A stretch of 64,000 nucleotides of DNA from Neelides folsomi (taxonomy: Eukaryota > Arthropoda > Collembola > Neelipleona > Neelidae), in assembly GCA_034687125.1 (NCBI GenBank), contig JAQGBZ010000247.1, forward strand, positions 30,778 to 94,777, read 5' to 3'. The first letter of the stretch is position 1. The number at the start of each line of letters is the position of its first letter. Of this stretch, positions 1 to 15,100 are shown in pieces. The notes below the pieces were generated by a model, which ran no database searches, had not been told where the DNA came from, and worked only from the letters and a program-made list of their open reading frames with translations. Made by a program: the position numbers and the translations under genes.

Positions 1-545
1 CTAAAACCAAACTTAATCTATTAAATATTGTCTACACCTATTTCTAAATATCATAATTTAAAAGCTTCACTCCTAAAATTTAATTTCGTAGAGTAAGTAG
101 TTAAAATCTCCTCAACACATATTACACCATAGTCAAACGAGGTTTAAAAATTGTAAATCTTGTAAAAACATTAAAATCAATGTAACCAATACGTAATTAC
201 ATTATTTGGCGAATGTAAAGAGGCAAGGGCTAAAGTTGTAAAGTCGTAATTGTAATAATTAAAACAACCTCAGTGAATCAAACTCTACAAATCCCGCACA
301 AACTTCAAATCTCCCAAAATCTCCTAAAATCGTAAGTATAAAAGCGCACACAGAGATATTGAGGTTGATTTTTTTGCTTAAAATTCCATCCATTCACTTC
401 TTAACACAACACGTTTCAGAATTGAACATTTTACATAAAATCCACAAATCCATGTTTAAAAACAATTGATCAGACTTAAATATTTAATATGGGGGATGTG
501 TACACATACAGATATTATACATTATTTAAAATGAGCGATAGAGAT
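1..545. other. Downstream flank of the prominin gene, no gene seen
   Basis: AT-rich sequence past the prominin stop codon; it probably holds that gene's 3' UTR, read on the minus strand. No open frame with protein-family character was recognised on either strand. Confidence 0.5.
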
Positions 546-3500
546 TTAATGAGCAGGGCCAGGATAATAATACGGCGGTGGTCGCTCGTATTCCCCAGAT
601 GCAGGTGGAGTATGATGGCTGTTGAATACCAACTGAGATCCCCATGCTCTGAAAGAAAATAATTAAAAACAAGAATTAATTAAAATTTTAATCAAATGGC
701 TAATTGTGGAATTCTTAATTTAATTAATTATTTTTACTTGTGAGATGTATCTTCAAAACGAGAAGCAAGTCTTGAGTCGACCGGATGACCTCTCCCACGT
801 TTTGGTCTCCTTGCACTGAAAATAAAAATAAAATAATTAAAGCAATTCCAATTAAGCTCTAGGAATTTTATAATTTCTGTACAAGGTTAGTAAATTTTAC
901 TTGGCACTGAGGGGAATGGTGTCGCCATCGCCATAGGCCGAGTAATACGTCTCACTGTCAAACGCACACACAATATTTTACTTATAATCTCTTCCGCTTC
1001 TTTTGATCCTCCACATAAACTATTCAATTAAACTAACAAGGCCAAATATCTTATGATCCAAATACTACAAAATGAATCAAAATTAGCTCAAGAATCTCAA
1101 AAATGGTCAAATAAAAAGAATAGAAAAAAACTAAAGAATAAAAAATTCTATAAATAATTCTAAAATAATAATTTGAATAATTAAGGGATAGTTTAAAGTT
1201 GATTAAACTAAATATAAATAAAGTAAGAATAAAATATTCAAGAAAATTAAAATGCTACATTTTACCCTAAACGTGCAAACTTTGAATTTAATGTGCATTG
1301 TGCATTTATTGAGAGAAAATGAATGAAAAATCATCTTCTAAAGAAAGACGTCCAAAACTGAACGAGTTCAAAACAGAGTATCTACAAAATGGTTTTCATT
1401 TACAACTTGTCAAGTAATCAAATGTAGTTTAAATTCAATTAATAAATGTCATTTAAATTCAATTAATAAATGATGAGTTGTAATGTAGATTATAAGTGTA
1501 ATGAAATAATAATGGAGATATGTAAATTGAGCTAATTAAAAAAGTGGAAGCGTGTAGCAAAAAAATGTTAGTCACATTCTCAAAGTGATAATAAAAAATA
1601 CCTTTCGTACGAATGATTTTTGAATTTCGAGTACAATCCAGCCAATTGGATGGCCAAGAGAGTGAGGGGAATAAACAAGATGAGAATGGCCGTCAAAGAG
1701 AGCCAAAAGGCAGAGAGCGGAAGGCCAAGTTTGATGCAGGCTGATCCAGTAGTTCGATTCCATGCTCCAAACAACGGCCCACATTCTCCAACTTTCTTCA
1801 CAATAGCTTCTTCGGTAAACGAAGCATAAGAGTCAATATGACCAACAAATTCACGTTCAAATCTCTTGGCCAATTCGCGAATCTATTAAATTAAACAACA
1901 AATAAATATTTTTGTTAATTTATCCGAGAGATGAAGAGGAATCTAATAATTAAAATTAAATTATAAATATTAAGTTTTAATTTAAATATTTAAAATGACC
2001 TCAGTGGAAGCAGTCGAAGATTGAAGTTTGTCTTGGGCTTTTTGGGCCGCATCGGCTACTTCTTTGACCCGTTGTGTCAAATCTTTTTGTTCCTTTGCAA
2101 GAATTCGTAAATTGGTTGCCGAAGCTCGGACGTCTTTCATCATCGGTTCTAAGAGCCCAGTTTGATAGGCTTGCAAGATCATAATTTCATTCCGCATTTC
2201 AGACTTCAATTCGTCCGAGTCAAGACCAGGATCAATTAAAGAAGCATTCAGTCTCATGATAACTTCTTTCAAATCCACTGGCACAATGTTGTCGTTTAAC
2301 TAAAATTAATAAAGTAAAATTAATTGTTAATTTAATATTAATTTTTAGTTAAGTTCATCTTTTATTCCTAACATTAAGAGTATTCACCTCATTTGCAAAT
2401 TTAGAAAAGTCAAATCGATTAATTGCAGAAATTGCAAATTTATCCAACTGGTCGTGAGCTTCCGGTGTTAAAAAGACAATCCCTTGAGTTGCATCTTGCG
2501 ACAAATGAACTTTATTAACTAATCGATTTACTTCCTTTTTAAATCTCTTGTTCAATTCTCCAATGTTCTTAATGTCGTAAACGGATTCGAGCTTGAATGC
2601 CATATATGCCGATTCTCCTCTCTCACACGCGTCAATAATCGAAGAATAAGAAGGCATCACATAGCCATGTTTGTTCCGAACGTCAATCTTTGGCAAATGA
2701 AGGGCAGTTTCCGTCCGATTGTCTTTTGCGTCAATGGCTTCGCAAATGACTTGGGTCATGAACCCAGCAACGATGAAATACACAATCGCCACGGCACTCA
2801 AAATCCCATAAGTGAGAAAGATCCAAAAAGTGCCACAATTGAGAAACGTTGTTCCTGTCTTTCTTGAACAACATTCATCCGATGACTCCGATCCAGGTTG
2901 TTTCCCACAAAATCCAATGAAGATTCCAAATACGAAAAGAGTAAAGATGAAAGTGAGCATGATGCAAACACCCAATACGCTATAAAACCTAAAATATACC
3001 AAAAGATTAGTAAAATCATTTAAATGTATTTTAAAATTAAAATCTGTCTTAATAAAAATAAAGATAACTTACATCATAAATTACAATTAAATGTTAGATC
3101 TTTAAAATAAAATTAAACCATCCCATAAATCCTACCCAAATTAAAATGTCATTTCCTTCGTCCTCGATTTATCAAAATCATTTTATCTAATTTATAATTA
3201 TATTAACAACAATATCTTCAATTCTTCAATCCATCAACGCTCAAGGTGAAAAATCATCAATTGGTCAATTGATAAATTGATATAGAATAACATTATAAGA
3301 TTCTACGAAATTATCTTAAAATTATCCTGAGTGAATCAAATCATAAAATGAATCAAATGCCCAATATTGCAAGTGCCAAGGAAAGTTGCGAAATTGAGAA
3401 CTGGTCATTAAAGAAATCATCTTCCAAAAATGTAAGGAAAGTAGGAGAGAAGATTTATATGCAAAAGAATCTCAGAATCTCATACAAAATACAATTTAAG

Positions 3501-6141
3501 ATTGAAAACTTGAAAATAAAATCACCAAATTCTAAGGAATGATCACGAGGATCAAAAGAGGTAAAATGTAGGGCAAAGTCGTGTGATTTTAGGACAATTT
3601 CAAGGGAGTTGTGAGTGAATGAGGTAATGAGATAATAAAGACCCGTTCCCTTTGTTCCCTTCTCACTCCACACAAAGGGAGAAGATCCGCTACATCAACC
3701 ATCATGAAGAAAAGACATGCGAAAAACATCCAATTGACAACGTGGTGATAAATTCACACGATCTCGGCCTTACTTCTTTTCATACAAACTCTCATTCAGT
3801 CAATACAAAGAATACAAACATTACTAACCCATTGATCCCCCCAATACAAGTATAACAAATACCCATATATCCCAATATTTAAAGACCCAGAGATCCTTAA
3901 TACAAACCTATATTAAATATATTAGATATAAATTGTAAATAATACATCTATTAAGTAGTTATAAAATCATCATCAATTTCATCATAAAAGAAACCTTTTA
4001 CCCTTAAATACATATTGCAATCCGATTAAACCCACAACGTATTACTTAATACTTTAACCATATCTAAATTGAAAATTAAACCAAACCATTAACTCCATAT
4101 AACTATCCTTTAATTCTTAACTTTAGCTTAAAGATCCTATTATTAATCCTATACAAATCAATTATTAATACAACTAAAGATAATTGTAATGAATGAGGAA
4201 ATTTTCCTTACAAGTATGGTGCATATTGAATGATGATCTTTTCGTATTCTTCAACTTTTGACGATGAATCTTCAAGTGGTAAAGATGACATGGCGGCCGT
4301 TAGGGTTTTGCTCACATTGGCCAAATCCTTCCCAGTTTCAGCAATCTTCCTTCGAACTTCGGGTATGACTGGCTCGACCTCTGATTTCAATCGAACTCCA
4401 AGAGAATCAAAAGCAAGTCGCCCTTTTTCAATCGAAGTTCGAACTTTGGATTGAAGAAGTTCTTGAACTTCCCTCAGAATCTCAGACATATCAGGAATCT
4501 AAAAGAAAATTATTAAATACAATTAAAATCATAAAATAAACAATTAAATCTCCAAAATCAAAAATTGAAAAATTAAAAATATAAAAATCAACAAAAATGG
4601 CCATAAATGATAAGATACATTTATTACAATATAAGCTAAACTTAATGTTAATACAAAATTATATTAATTAGTTAAAAATTAAAATAAATACATAATGACA
4701 AATTATTATATTTTGATATTTACAAATTAAATAACGATTAAATTAAATTACGATTTACCTCATATTTACACAACACAAAAAGACCACATTTACGAATCAA
4801 AAACAAAATGTTCCATGCAACATTTGGTTATAAAATATTTACAATCTTACTTTCGGAAAGTAGAATTCGATTGCCTGCCGTCCAAATTCAATGCAGCATG
4901 TATGAATTTTACATTTTAAAACCCAATTCATCAAAATCATCATCAACATCCAATTCCACTAAAGTTAAATAAACAAAAGTTGACTCACATTCTGAAAATC
5001 GTTTTGAACTCGAAGTGATGCAATTTCAGGGGTCGATTTGAGTTGTTGACATCTTAACGATTCACATCGGCCCAAGAGATTCATGAGATTGTCACGAGAT
5101 TTTCTCAATCCAACCGTTAGCTGATTCGCTTTGATCTTCAAATTTCCCGAAGCGTCTTGAACAGCTTTCAAAGATTCTTGTAAGGAGTCCACAGTTTCCA
5201 AAACTAATGAAAGATTATTCAGAGCTTGGGCTCCGGTGCGTTCTGAAAGACCGTTCTTCAGGATCTCGCCACTCTCTATTTAAAATAAAAGCAAAATTAT
5301 TTAAAATCATGTATAAAAATAAATAGTTTTAAAGTTTCCTAATACTTGCATTAATAAATTAACTAATTTAGTTAAATAATATTAATTCACTCACGGTTGA
5401 GAATTTCGTAGAGTAAAGCAGCAAGAGTTTCATAATTAGATATAAAGAGTGCTTCAATTTGTGCAGAAGTTGTTTTCACATAAGCTTTCGTGTCCATCAA
5501 AGCTCCGTTGACTTCATTTGGAATTTCCACAACGGCCTCTTTCATTTGTTCGTTGGTCACAAAGCAGCAAACAAGTCCAAACCTTACATTAACAAAATCA
5601 CAATCAATTAATTAATTATTTAATTATCATTCCATTAAAGGTAATTTTAATTGTGATTAAATTAAGCTTACATGAGTAAAATGACAAATGTGGCAAAGAG
5701 AACGCCAGAAGTTGCCCTTTTGCATTTATCCCTTTTTTGAACCAACTTGGCCGCAATGAGTTCCTCAGGGCGATTCGACGATGTGCATGACTTTGGACAC
5801 ATTTTCGCACAGCACCAAAGGAGTCCTCCGAGAGTGAAGAAGAGGGCGAGAAACGCCGTGGAAGCGACGAAAGCCAACGGCCCGCGATTGTCCAACACCA
5901 ACTGAGGGATGTCCAGCGACGAGACATTTTTGAAATCCTCGTAGTTCTCGATATAATTAAGGAATTGGGTGTAAGAAGGGAAAATGGCGTCCAGGGTGAG
6001 GTTGGCCAATGTGAACACTCCGCCCATTCCCAACTGCTGGAATTCCAATGGTGTGGAATTGACAGTCATTTCGGGGATGGTGAAGATGAGCGGCGGGTAG
6101 CCAACCCGCGCTCCGGCTGCCTCGTCCACAACACCCTCCAT
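546..6141 (-). CDS. Prominin-like five-pass membrane glycoprotein
   Basis: Ten exons join in phase to about 882 aa: 6141-5672, 5582-5395, 5275-4989, 4498-4212, 2988-2388, 2299-2000, 1882-1602, 954-901, 815-738 and 648-546. The order is the prominin plan: an outer N-terminal part, TM1 (about 87-110), a Cys-rich inner loop (WCCAKMCPKSC), TM2 (about 144-165), a first large outer loop of about 245 aa, TM3 (about 412-438), a short Cys-rich loop, TM4 (about 464-488), a second large loop to about 762, TM5 (about 764-792) and a tail ending PPPYYYPGPAH. Prominins are cholesterol-binding proteins of membrane protrusions such as microvilli and photoreceptor membranes. The chosen ATG follows an in-frame TGA and no signal peptide is visible. 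An acceptor-like TTGAAG just before the ATG could join an unseen upstream exon encoding it. Confidence 0.9.
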
Positions 6142-9100
6142 TACTTCAATTACTCATTCTGGTCCAATTAATAGAAGATCTAAAATTGAAAAAAAACACA
6201 ATTAATATAAATTATTATTTAACTATAGGTAATTATATTTATAATTAAATTACTGTAAAAACAATTATAAATTACTCTACTAAATATTACTTATTGTAAG
6301 TCCAATTAAAATTAAATGTAGTAAGATTGTAATGTAGTAATAATTCAGACAAAAATGCGATTTAATAATTTAACTATTTTTATAGGAGTTTCTAACAATA
6401 GGTATTTTGGCTCTTAAATTTTTAATTAGATTAAACACTCTTAACAATAAATTTTATTTTCCAGTTTAATTTAACAGTCTTCATTTAATTACATCTGTTC
6501 ATAACTTAATCGCCCTATAAACTAATTTAATGTCAATCCATTGGCCAATGTCACACTAAAAGGAGTCATAAAGTGAATGGGGAATTAAAGTTGAGCAATC
6601 GTCCCCCTCACTCACCAAATGTCCCCAACTTCTCAAACTTAGCTCCATTAGCGCATTAAGCGATATTAAAATGAAATTTCTCAATTTAACGAGGAGAGAT
6701 TGGAAAATCAAATAAATCCCAAAATACTTAAATAATCAAACTGTCTTAAACTCATTTATAAATAACTAAATGTAAATCAATTTCCCAATCCTCCTAATAA
6801 CATTTCCATTTCCTACAAGTTCATTAAATGCTCAAATACAGCTAATAACATTTCCTATAATAACTATAATTAACAGATTAACATACTACCATAAAAATTA
6901 AATCAGTATTATACAATTCACAATGAATAAAATTACATTGTTTTAATACTTGCATTTGTACATAATTAATACTTACAATCGTACAAAAATAATGCGAGTT
7001 ATAAACCATGTGATAATCAACAATAGTGAAACGGAATCAGATAATAAATATTGTTGGGAACTGAAAAAATCAAATTCTCAGAGTCTCAATGAAGGAATTT
7101 GAAGGAGTTTATGTGGAGTTTTTTGAGTGTGTTCACCCTCAGAACCTCAGACGTGCCTTTCCTCTCTTCAACGTCCCAACCCTCACTTTCCATGTAAAAA
7201 TGGTAATGAATGAGAGAAAAGGAAGGGAAAAGGAAACAAATGAATGAAAAAATACCCGCTCAATAGTATGGTAGTTTTCTATTTGGAACCAACTCTTGAC
7301 TCTACTTGTATTATAACAAGAATAAGAATGAAGCTCCGTGTGAGATTTAGAAGAATCTAAAATGAGCCTTCTTCTCTCAGGAACTTCTCCCACTATCTTC
7401 AACGACAAAGTTAAAGAGCCGTATCAAATAGCTTTTACATCTCACAAACACACTTCTCTTACTTGGATACAAATAGCACGTTCAGTACATCTATTAACCA
7501 TGTAAAAATATATTCCTTCCTTATAAACAAAAATACACTCTTCATACACATAATATACACATACATGTAATATACCAAACAAACGCTGTACAAGAATATG
7601 GTATACAAGTTCCTTATTTAACAATAATAAAGAATCATATAAATCTCTATTATAAGCTTCCAGACATAATCTCGACCCTTGACTCAAACTCCTATTAACT
7701 ATAATGGTCTTTTTTATAATTCCGTCAACATCATCCTTTCCAACACAAGCTCCAAGATACATGTTATTTATTATCAAACACTTAATACCACAATAAGAAT
7801 CCATTCAGTTAATCATAATGCCTCAATTCCACACTTAACATTTATAATAAACAAAGAGTGCATTTAAATATATATTTGTACATTTATAAATAACATGCGT
7901 TTAAATATAAAATACATTCAATACACAACATAATACATTTAATACATAACTCCATATTATAATAAAAATCGAAACACGAGACACTTTTAAACTTCAGATA
8001 AGAAAAATTCTACAGAGCCATTCATAAATAAATAAAAGATAAATATTACACTCAAATAAAACTTGTCTATTTGCCTCTTCTTATCATAAAACTTTCCACA
8101 TTGACATGAGTGGGATTAAATAGTAAATATTAAGTACCATACGATAACAATCGGTAAATAATGTAAGCAAACCTTTATCACCGATTTTTAACAATTTATG
8201 TATTTCACTATTCTCCTTATTTTATCTTTTTTCTTTTACTTAGCAAACTTTAAAAGATTGTTCACAATCACTTAATAATTTTAACACCAATTTATCTAAA
8301 CGATATGTACACTTTAAATATTTAGGTCAATTGTATTTAATTAATGTCAATTTAAAATAATAAATAATAAAACTATTCTTTTAATTTTAATAAGATGTGA
8401 AAATTATAAATACCTGTAATTAATTAATTATTATGCTTAAACTTTAAACTTATTGTTCATTAAACTTGAAATTCAGATACAGAGTTCAAACTTGACATTC
8501 AAATCCTTCCCACACCCAAATGATGAAAAAAATGATGAAAAGGAAGAGAAGTCAGCGAAGCTTGTAAGAGTTAAAGGAGCGTTGTGGTTAAATTAGAAAC
8601 CCACCCTATGTAACAACAACCACGTGGTCATTGAGGTTTGTCAGAGAGGAGGACTCGAAGGTCCACGACGTTGTTCAATTACCCGCCTTGGTGAACAACC
8701 AGTGATTGAATGCAAAAGGGCAGTTGGGAATGTTTAAATAGAAAAATCCTCATCCTCCCATCTCCAACACCCGAAACGGAAATGGTATAATAATGAGCAT
8801 AAAGGAAAAATCTCTCGAGGTCACTCTTTTCATTCCTCTTCCCAAATTGCACACATTCCACGCCTTGAAATCCTCAACCTACACCTCGTGCCTTTATTCC
8901 TACTTTTAACAATATTTTAAACCTGAGTCCTCTTCAACCACAAAATTATTCATTTTTTCCCTCAAACATGTCAAAATCTTAAATAATAATAGGTATACCT
9001 TTAAAAGACTTGTTATAAACCTATCCCATATACCTATTTAAGTAATTCCTTATATTTATGTTGATTTGGTCATAAAATATCTCACGCAACTCACGATCCA

Positions 9101-12100
9101 AGAAAGAAAAAACTCAAAGCTTGACATAAGTATTATAAATAACACTATTTTTATTAACTATTTGGACAATTTATTAAATAAGTATAATCATATAATAATT
9201 ATTTGTATACCTACCTAGATATACTACTGTACTACTATATCTGTATTAACTATATTAAATCAAAACCAATAGCTAAAGTAAGTTATTGTAATAATTCAAA
9301 TAAGAAATCATAATAGCAGAAAGGTATAAGTTTTATGTATTTATATGTTTGGGGTTTTTATTACTTCCTACATTTTTTACTTAACCGCAACTTTAAAACA
9401 CATTCCAATAATACATTTTTACATTCAAGTTGAATGTTGATAGAATTCCGAAAGGCTAAACATCAACATTTATTAAATTCTTCATTTTCTCTCCATCCAA
9501 ATAAACCACATTTTATCAATTTATCAATAACTTGCAAATAATGAAGCCAATTGACCCAGAAAAAATAAATTACAATTTTCCCATTTCCCCAAATGACTCA
9601 TTCAAAACAAATACCATACATTATTTGGCAATCATTTTCACTCACATTTGGATTAACCATAATAGAAAAATATATTGTAACAAATATATTGTACCAAGAA
9701 TATATTACTAAATATAATAGAAAAAATATATTGTAGAAATAGAAATATTGTCCAAATAACATTTTTATTTCCGCTTAGATTTACAGTTTCTAACTCTCAA
9801 TCCAAATATGGAAAAAATGTTAAAATGGACCGAATCAGAGACATTAAAAAGGATGACATCTTAATTAAATAATGACTATTTTTTGTTCTCCTTTATTATC
9901 CTTCCTCTGCACTTACCATAGGTAATATAATTATTATAATGGATTATAAGGAGTTTCTCATCCCTCACGTGAACTGTGCAATGTCTCCTTTTACATCCTT
10001 CCTTCAAGCATGACATAAAAGGAAGAATAAAAAAATGGAGCGAATGTGATGAGGAACGTTAAGGAACGTTAATGAAGAGGAAAAGTAAACATTTGAATAG
10101 CGGCGGTTCATTAGTGAATGGAAAATAACCCTTTTAAACTGTATTTATAAACAGTTCTCTCTGTCCAACATTCTCAAATAACTCTAAATGCAAATCCAAA
10201 ACTCAACAAAACAAAACTCAACAAAGCCCAAAATCCAAAAAAATCCAAATAAATTCCCAAACTCAACAAAACTCAACAAAATCCTAACAAAATTCCAAAT
10301 CCAACAAAATCTAATCAACTAACCTAACCTTACCAATTAAAACTAAACAAATCCGAAAACAAATCCAACACTCATGAAAATAGAAAAACACAAAGGAAAA
10401 TAAAACCAGAATTGTAAAAAAAGAGTTTGAGTCTATGAACTTGAAAGTTCCTCTTCATTTCATTTCGTCTGAGTGAGTTTAAACTGTGAGCAAAATAGCA
10501 AAGTGAAGTAAAATAGGTGAAGTGTGATAAGGTGATAACTACTCAGTTCCTGCCTTAAACCAAACGGATCTTCTTTCAAATTCCCATAATGGAAGAAAAA
10601 CATAATAAAAGATCAAAGAAACACTTCCCCAAGAGTTATAAAAGCTATAAGAACTATAATTCACTTTAAATTACCCAATTCATCTCAACTTCCTCTTCAC
10701 TTCCTTCCATCTAATTCATCTGATAACTATTCGTATTTTTCATATAAAATATACCTACAATACTCCTCTATACATTTCCAACATTTTGTACATTTTAACA
10801 CAAATATGATTTATGTCTTAAAAATTTCCTATATTATATATATCTGTACTTGTATATAATGTGTATCTTCTGTACTTGCATGATTGTATGTATGAATATC
10901 GCTTCGATGAGTTTGTTATTTCTTAAAAGCAAAAATGAGCCTTTTACAAGGTTCGTCACAACAAGACAATTTTCGGTACTTTTTGGAGCCAGGTACATTT
11001 TGGCCTTATATGTAAAGAAAAGACATGTATCTTAATGGTAGAGTCATTCATACAGGTAGAATAAATAAATACATAGAGTGGGAAAGGTATAGGATTAATG
11101 AATAAGGATGTGTACTTTGACTCATCCCCTCTTGGCATCAATTGGCGTCCTTTTGGAGAGGCCGATGGAACTAACGGGACTTCACACGCCCTTCTCTAAA
11201 AACTAGATGAACTCCCCTCATTTTCCACCTTGAAGAACCATAGGGAAAATTATTATTCTTATCTCATCAATATCCACGGCTCTGAGCAATACTCCACATT
11301 CCCTTGATTTGGAGAATTAAACATTGGGAAATTTGGAAGATGCATTGTGCAGTGCAGTTTTGAGGTCAAACACATCATTGCACCCAAAGCTTGTAACTTG
11401 TAATAGACCATTGGACTTTAGTTGTTCCAAGGTTCAAACCCACAGTTGATATTTTAGCTTAAAAGAGTCTCTTTTACAATTTTACCATTCAGAATTTTCA
11501 AATAAACTTATTAATTTTTAATTTCTTATTTACTCATTTAACGATTTAGACGAGCGTGATGATAAATAATAAAACTTAAAAAGTGAACTTGATATTAAAT
11601 GACCAAAACTAAAAAAATGAAAAAAGTTGAAAATCTTCAAATGAGTAAAAATCAAGTTTTGGCATTGGCACAAAACATAAAATATTTTCTAAAAAATTGT
11701 TGGCAATAAATCCCAATTATTTGGAAAAGCTGATTAAAACGATCTACAAGTATTCTATTAAATGAGTAACAATCAGTAAAAGTAGATATAAGTAAGATAT
11801 TATACCTAATGCTACAAATACTAAAGAGTGTGCCGAATGGTTACAGAGAGAGAGAGAGGAAGTTTCCCCCAAATTAAAAGCAATTTTTATCAAAGTAACA
11901 ATGTCGGCTATGTTGGGTCGTTAGCGGAGGTTTAAAAACCTTCAATGGTCGTCCTACTTACAATTAAATGACGGATTTGATCTGTTGCCCCTCCGCTCTT
12001 CTCAATTGTTCCAACCAATTCACACTTGCGATTCAAACTCCCTTCCTAATCCAAACTTTACGATCCACCAATGTGGGCCAGGAATTGCTATCTGTGAAAA

Positions 12101-15100
12101 TGACTCCAATTGTCCCTCTTTAACTCCCCTTTGCCAAAACATCCAAATCCAACATTTAATATCCAACTTCATTTTCATATAGACCTCTAAAATGCTAATT
12201 CAACATTATACTTAATATAATATGTTAATAAGTATAGTATTTGTATATGTGTACATGATATGCTACACTTTTAATACAGCTTTTAATACCACAATGCAAT
12301 TCTACACTTTAACTCTTTATAACTTTAACAATATAGCTTTAACATTTAAATAGAATTAACATTTTCATTATAAGATTAACACAATTTCCATTATCCACTT
12401 GACTCCAACTCCCCTACCTATTTACCATTTAAAGAGAAAATAGAACACCTGACTCACTATATTTGACTCGCACTTGAAATAAATTAAAGATTTCCCCCAA
12501 TGGTAAACTAAGCAAATCCTTTAATAGTTAAATACAGTAAATAGCTTTAATGAATTTAAAGTTTCAGTAGTTGCTTTGAGTAGTTTTAAGACTTGATGAA
12601 GGGGAAGCCTTTGAGCTTGAGCTTTTATGGCTTTTTTAAGTTTAAACATCAAGTGAATGTAAGATGTAAACAAATGAAAGTAAAACTCGTCCACATTTAC
12701 AACACCACAATTTCCTATTTTTCAACATTCCCAAGTTGTCGTTAAAATGTTGATTCTTAACTCAAGTCGTTTTTAAGTTGCTTATTTGCTAAGTTGTTGT
12801 CAGTTAACTTACTTAGACTTATTGTTGGAAGTTAAGTTAGTTCGGTTGGAAGTTGAGATTGTGACTCAACGGGTCAATCCAGATTGTACTTATTTTAATA
12901 TGAAATTAAAAATAAAGACTTGTTTAAAGAGTAAAATCGAAAGTCTCACACAAGAACTCCAACTCTCACTTATTCCCAACTCATTTGCTTTGTTTACAAA
13001 TGAAAAAGCCATCTGAAACCTAAATCTGTTCATTCCTTGTGTATTTAAAACCAGAGGTGATTGAGGTGAGAGTTGTCCACGAGGGAAGCACAGCAGTGAA
13101 TTAAATACATTGCTCTTTTACGTTTACCCTCCACGCTTTAATATCATCTTATTGACTTTCATTTACATTTACACTGCATGGAATATAAGTGGACTGTTTT
13201 TGGAAGTTTAAAAATCAGAAGTACGTCGTTAACATTAGAACAAAAAAACTTTAACTTTAAAAACTTTAACTATAAAACTTTAACTTAACCAGCTAACTAA
13301 CAATAAGCTTTATGTAATAAAACAAGAAGAATATATAATTGTAATTAGTCATATTGAAGTTTTAACAATTGCAAATGGAAGACAACGGTCATTTTTAAAT
13401 GACTCAACATTTATTCTTTCAATTAGCTTGCAGGGTGAACTAACGACATTAAAAAAATTCCAATATTTCCAACATCATCCACTTGAGTGACGTGAAGCTT
13501 CAATAAATAAGTTACAGTTAATGCTCAGACAGACAGAAAAATCAAAACATGAATCATAATGACGCGATTGTGTTCCTGTTCAATTTGCAAATTAAGTTGT
13601 CAAATTATGTAAACGAAACCCCGATGACGCCAATAAAGATAAATATTTAGCAAATACGAAAGAAAAATTACAATTTGTCGGAAGTTATTTTTGACTTATC
13701 CTTCTTATCTGTGACTGAAACTGTGATTGACAGAAAATTGAAATTGGAATAAATAAAGTAAAAAACTATAAATCTGTTCAACGCTAATGTTAATTGAAAG
13801 CCGAATAAATAAACTTTTAGGATTAAATTTAACTTTAACGCAGGCGTTTCATTCAAGAAGGATTAATAAAAAATACATAAATATGGAAATTGAAATTTCA
13901 TTGAGTTTAACGGTTCACCTGCTGATTCCATTACACACATTTGGTTCATATGCGAATTTTCACCACCTTGTGTTTATTTACACACTTGAGAGATAAAAAA
14001 GATGAATGAGGTAATTTATTTTCTCACATGTTTGATACAAATGGGAAAGCATTCACAATGGTTCTTCATCAATGAGAAAATAAACAAAAAGGTTGGAAAA
14101 TACTACGTTTAAATATTATAAAGAAAGTATTTACGATTTGTAATGAACCTAAATATCGATGTCGTAAATGATAAAAAAATTTCCAAGAATTTAAATTATA
14201 ATTAAAAGCGCAATATTCACTACCCATAGAATGTTAACACAGTTAGCACTTCTCTGTTAACAATTAACAATATCTAAATTACTTCCACCATTAACATTAT
14301 AACCAAAGGACATTAACTCCATTAACCTTTACTTAACCTAGTCCTTAGCTTAATTATATTAATAATGGAATAATGGTTAAAATGAACTTAAATAACTGAA
14401 CTTAAAATCTATGAAATAATTAAATATTGGAAAACTCACATTATGTTAGAATGATGATTGAGTTAAAACGGAGCGGTCAACAGCATTCCCCCTTTACCTC
14501 AATTGCCGATGGGACAATCTAAAAATCAATAAAATTTGATAAGTAAAAAACGTCGCTCCTTGTTCCACTTTGCCAAATGAAAAAACCCACATTGAATCAC
14601 AGCGAATTATAACATTAAAACCCTCTAACGAACATTTAACTAACATTTGACAAAAACATGACTCATTTGAAACCACGTCGCAAATGACTGGAATTAATTT
14701 AAGTTGGTTAATTATCATACAACGGCTGCCAATTTATAAAACCAGTTATAAAAAATTCAAGCTGGACAAAGGAGATGAAGAAAATGACGGAACTGACGAA
14801 AATCAGAATTCGAATACGGACCGAAATTGCTAATTAAATAAAGCAATTGTGGTTTAATTGTCTTTAGGCTAATTGACTCATGTTGGTTAAAGACTGTTGG
14901 TGTTAATTGTTAACTTTAACTCACTTGATGTTTTGTTGTAAAGGAAAGGACCCGAGTGAGTTGCGTGTTGTGTCTTCCTCGACGGCTCCCAGTGAATTAC
15001 CAGTTCCTCACAACGAGAGACACCCAAAGACAAAACAATTGAGAAGGAAATGTTTTCATACGCAGACGCCATCTCCCTAACGTGAACTCATCTACGTCCA

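Noticed and set aside
7442-7804. 120-aa minus-strand frame between prominin and the elongase
   Set aside because: Tyr/Ile/Cys-rich chance composition, no recognised domain, no supporting splice structure.
11425-11470. GGTTCAAACCC resembling a tRNA T-arm
   Set aside because: The T-stem does not pair and no D-arm, anticodon arm or acceptor stem could be folded upstream.
14887-15072. Minus-strand frame starting MASAYENISFSIVLSLGVSRC, like a signal peptide
   Set aside because: No partner exon, no supporting splice sites and no protein family; too short to support as a gene.
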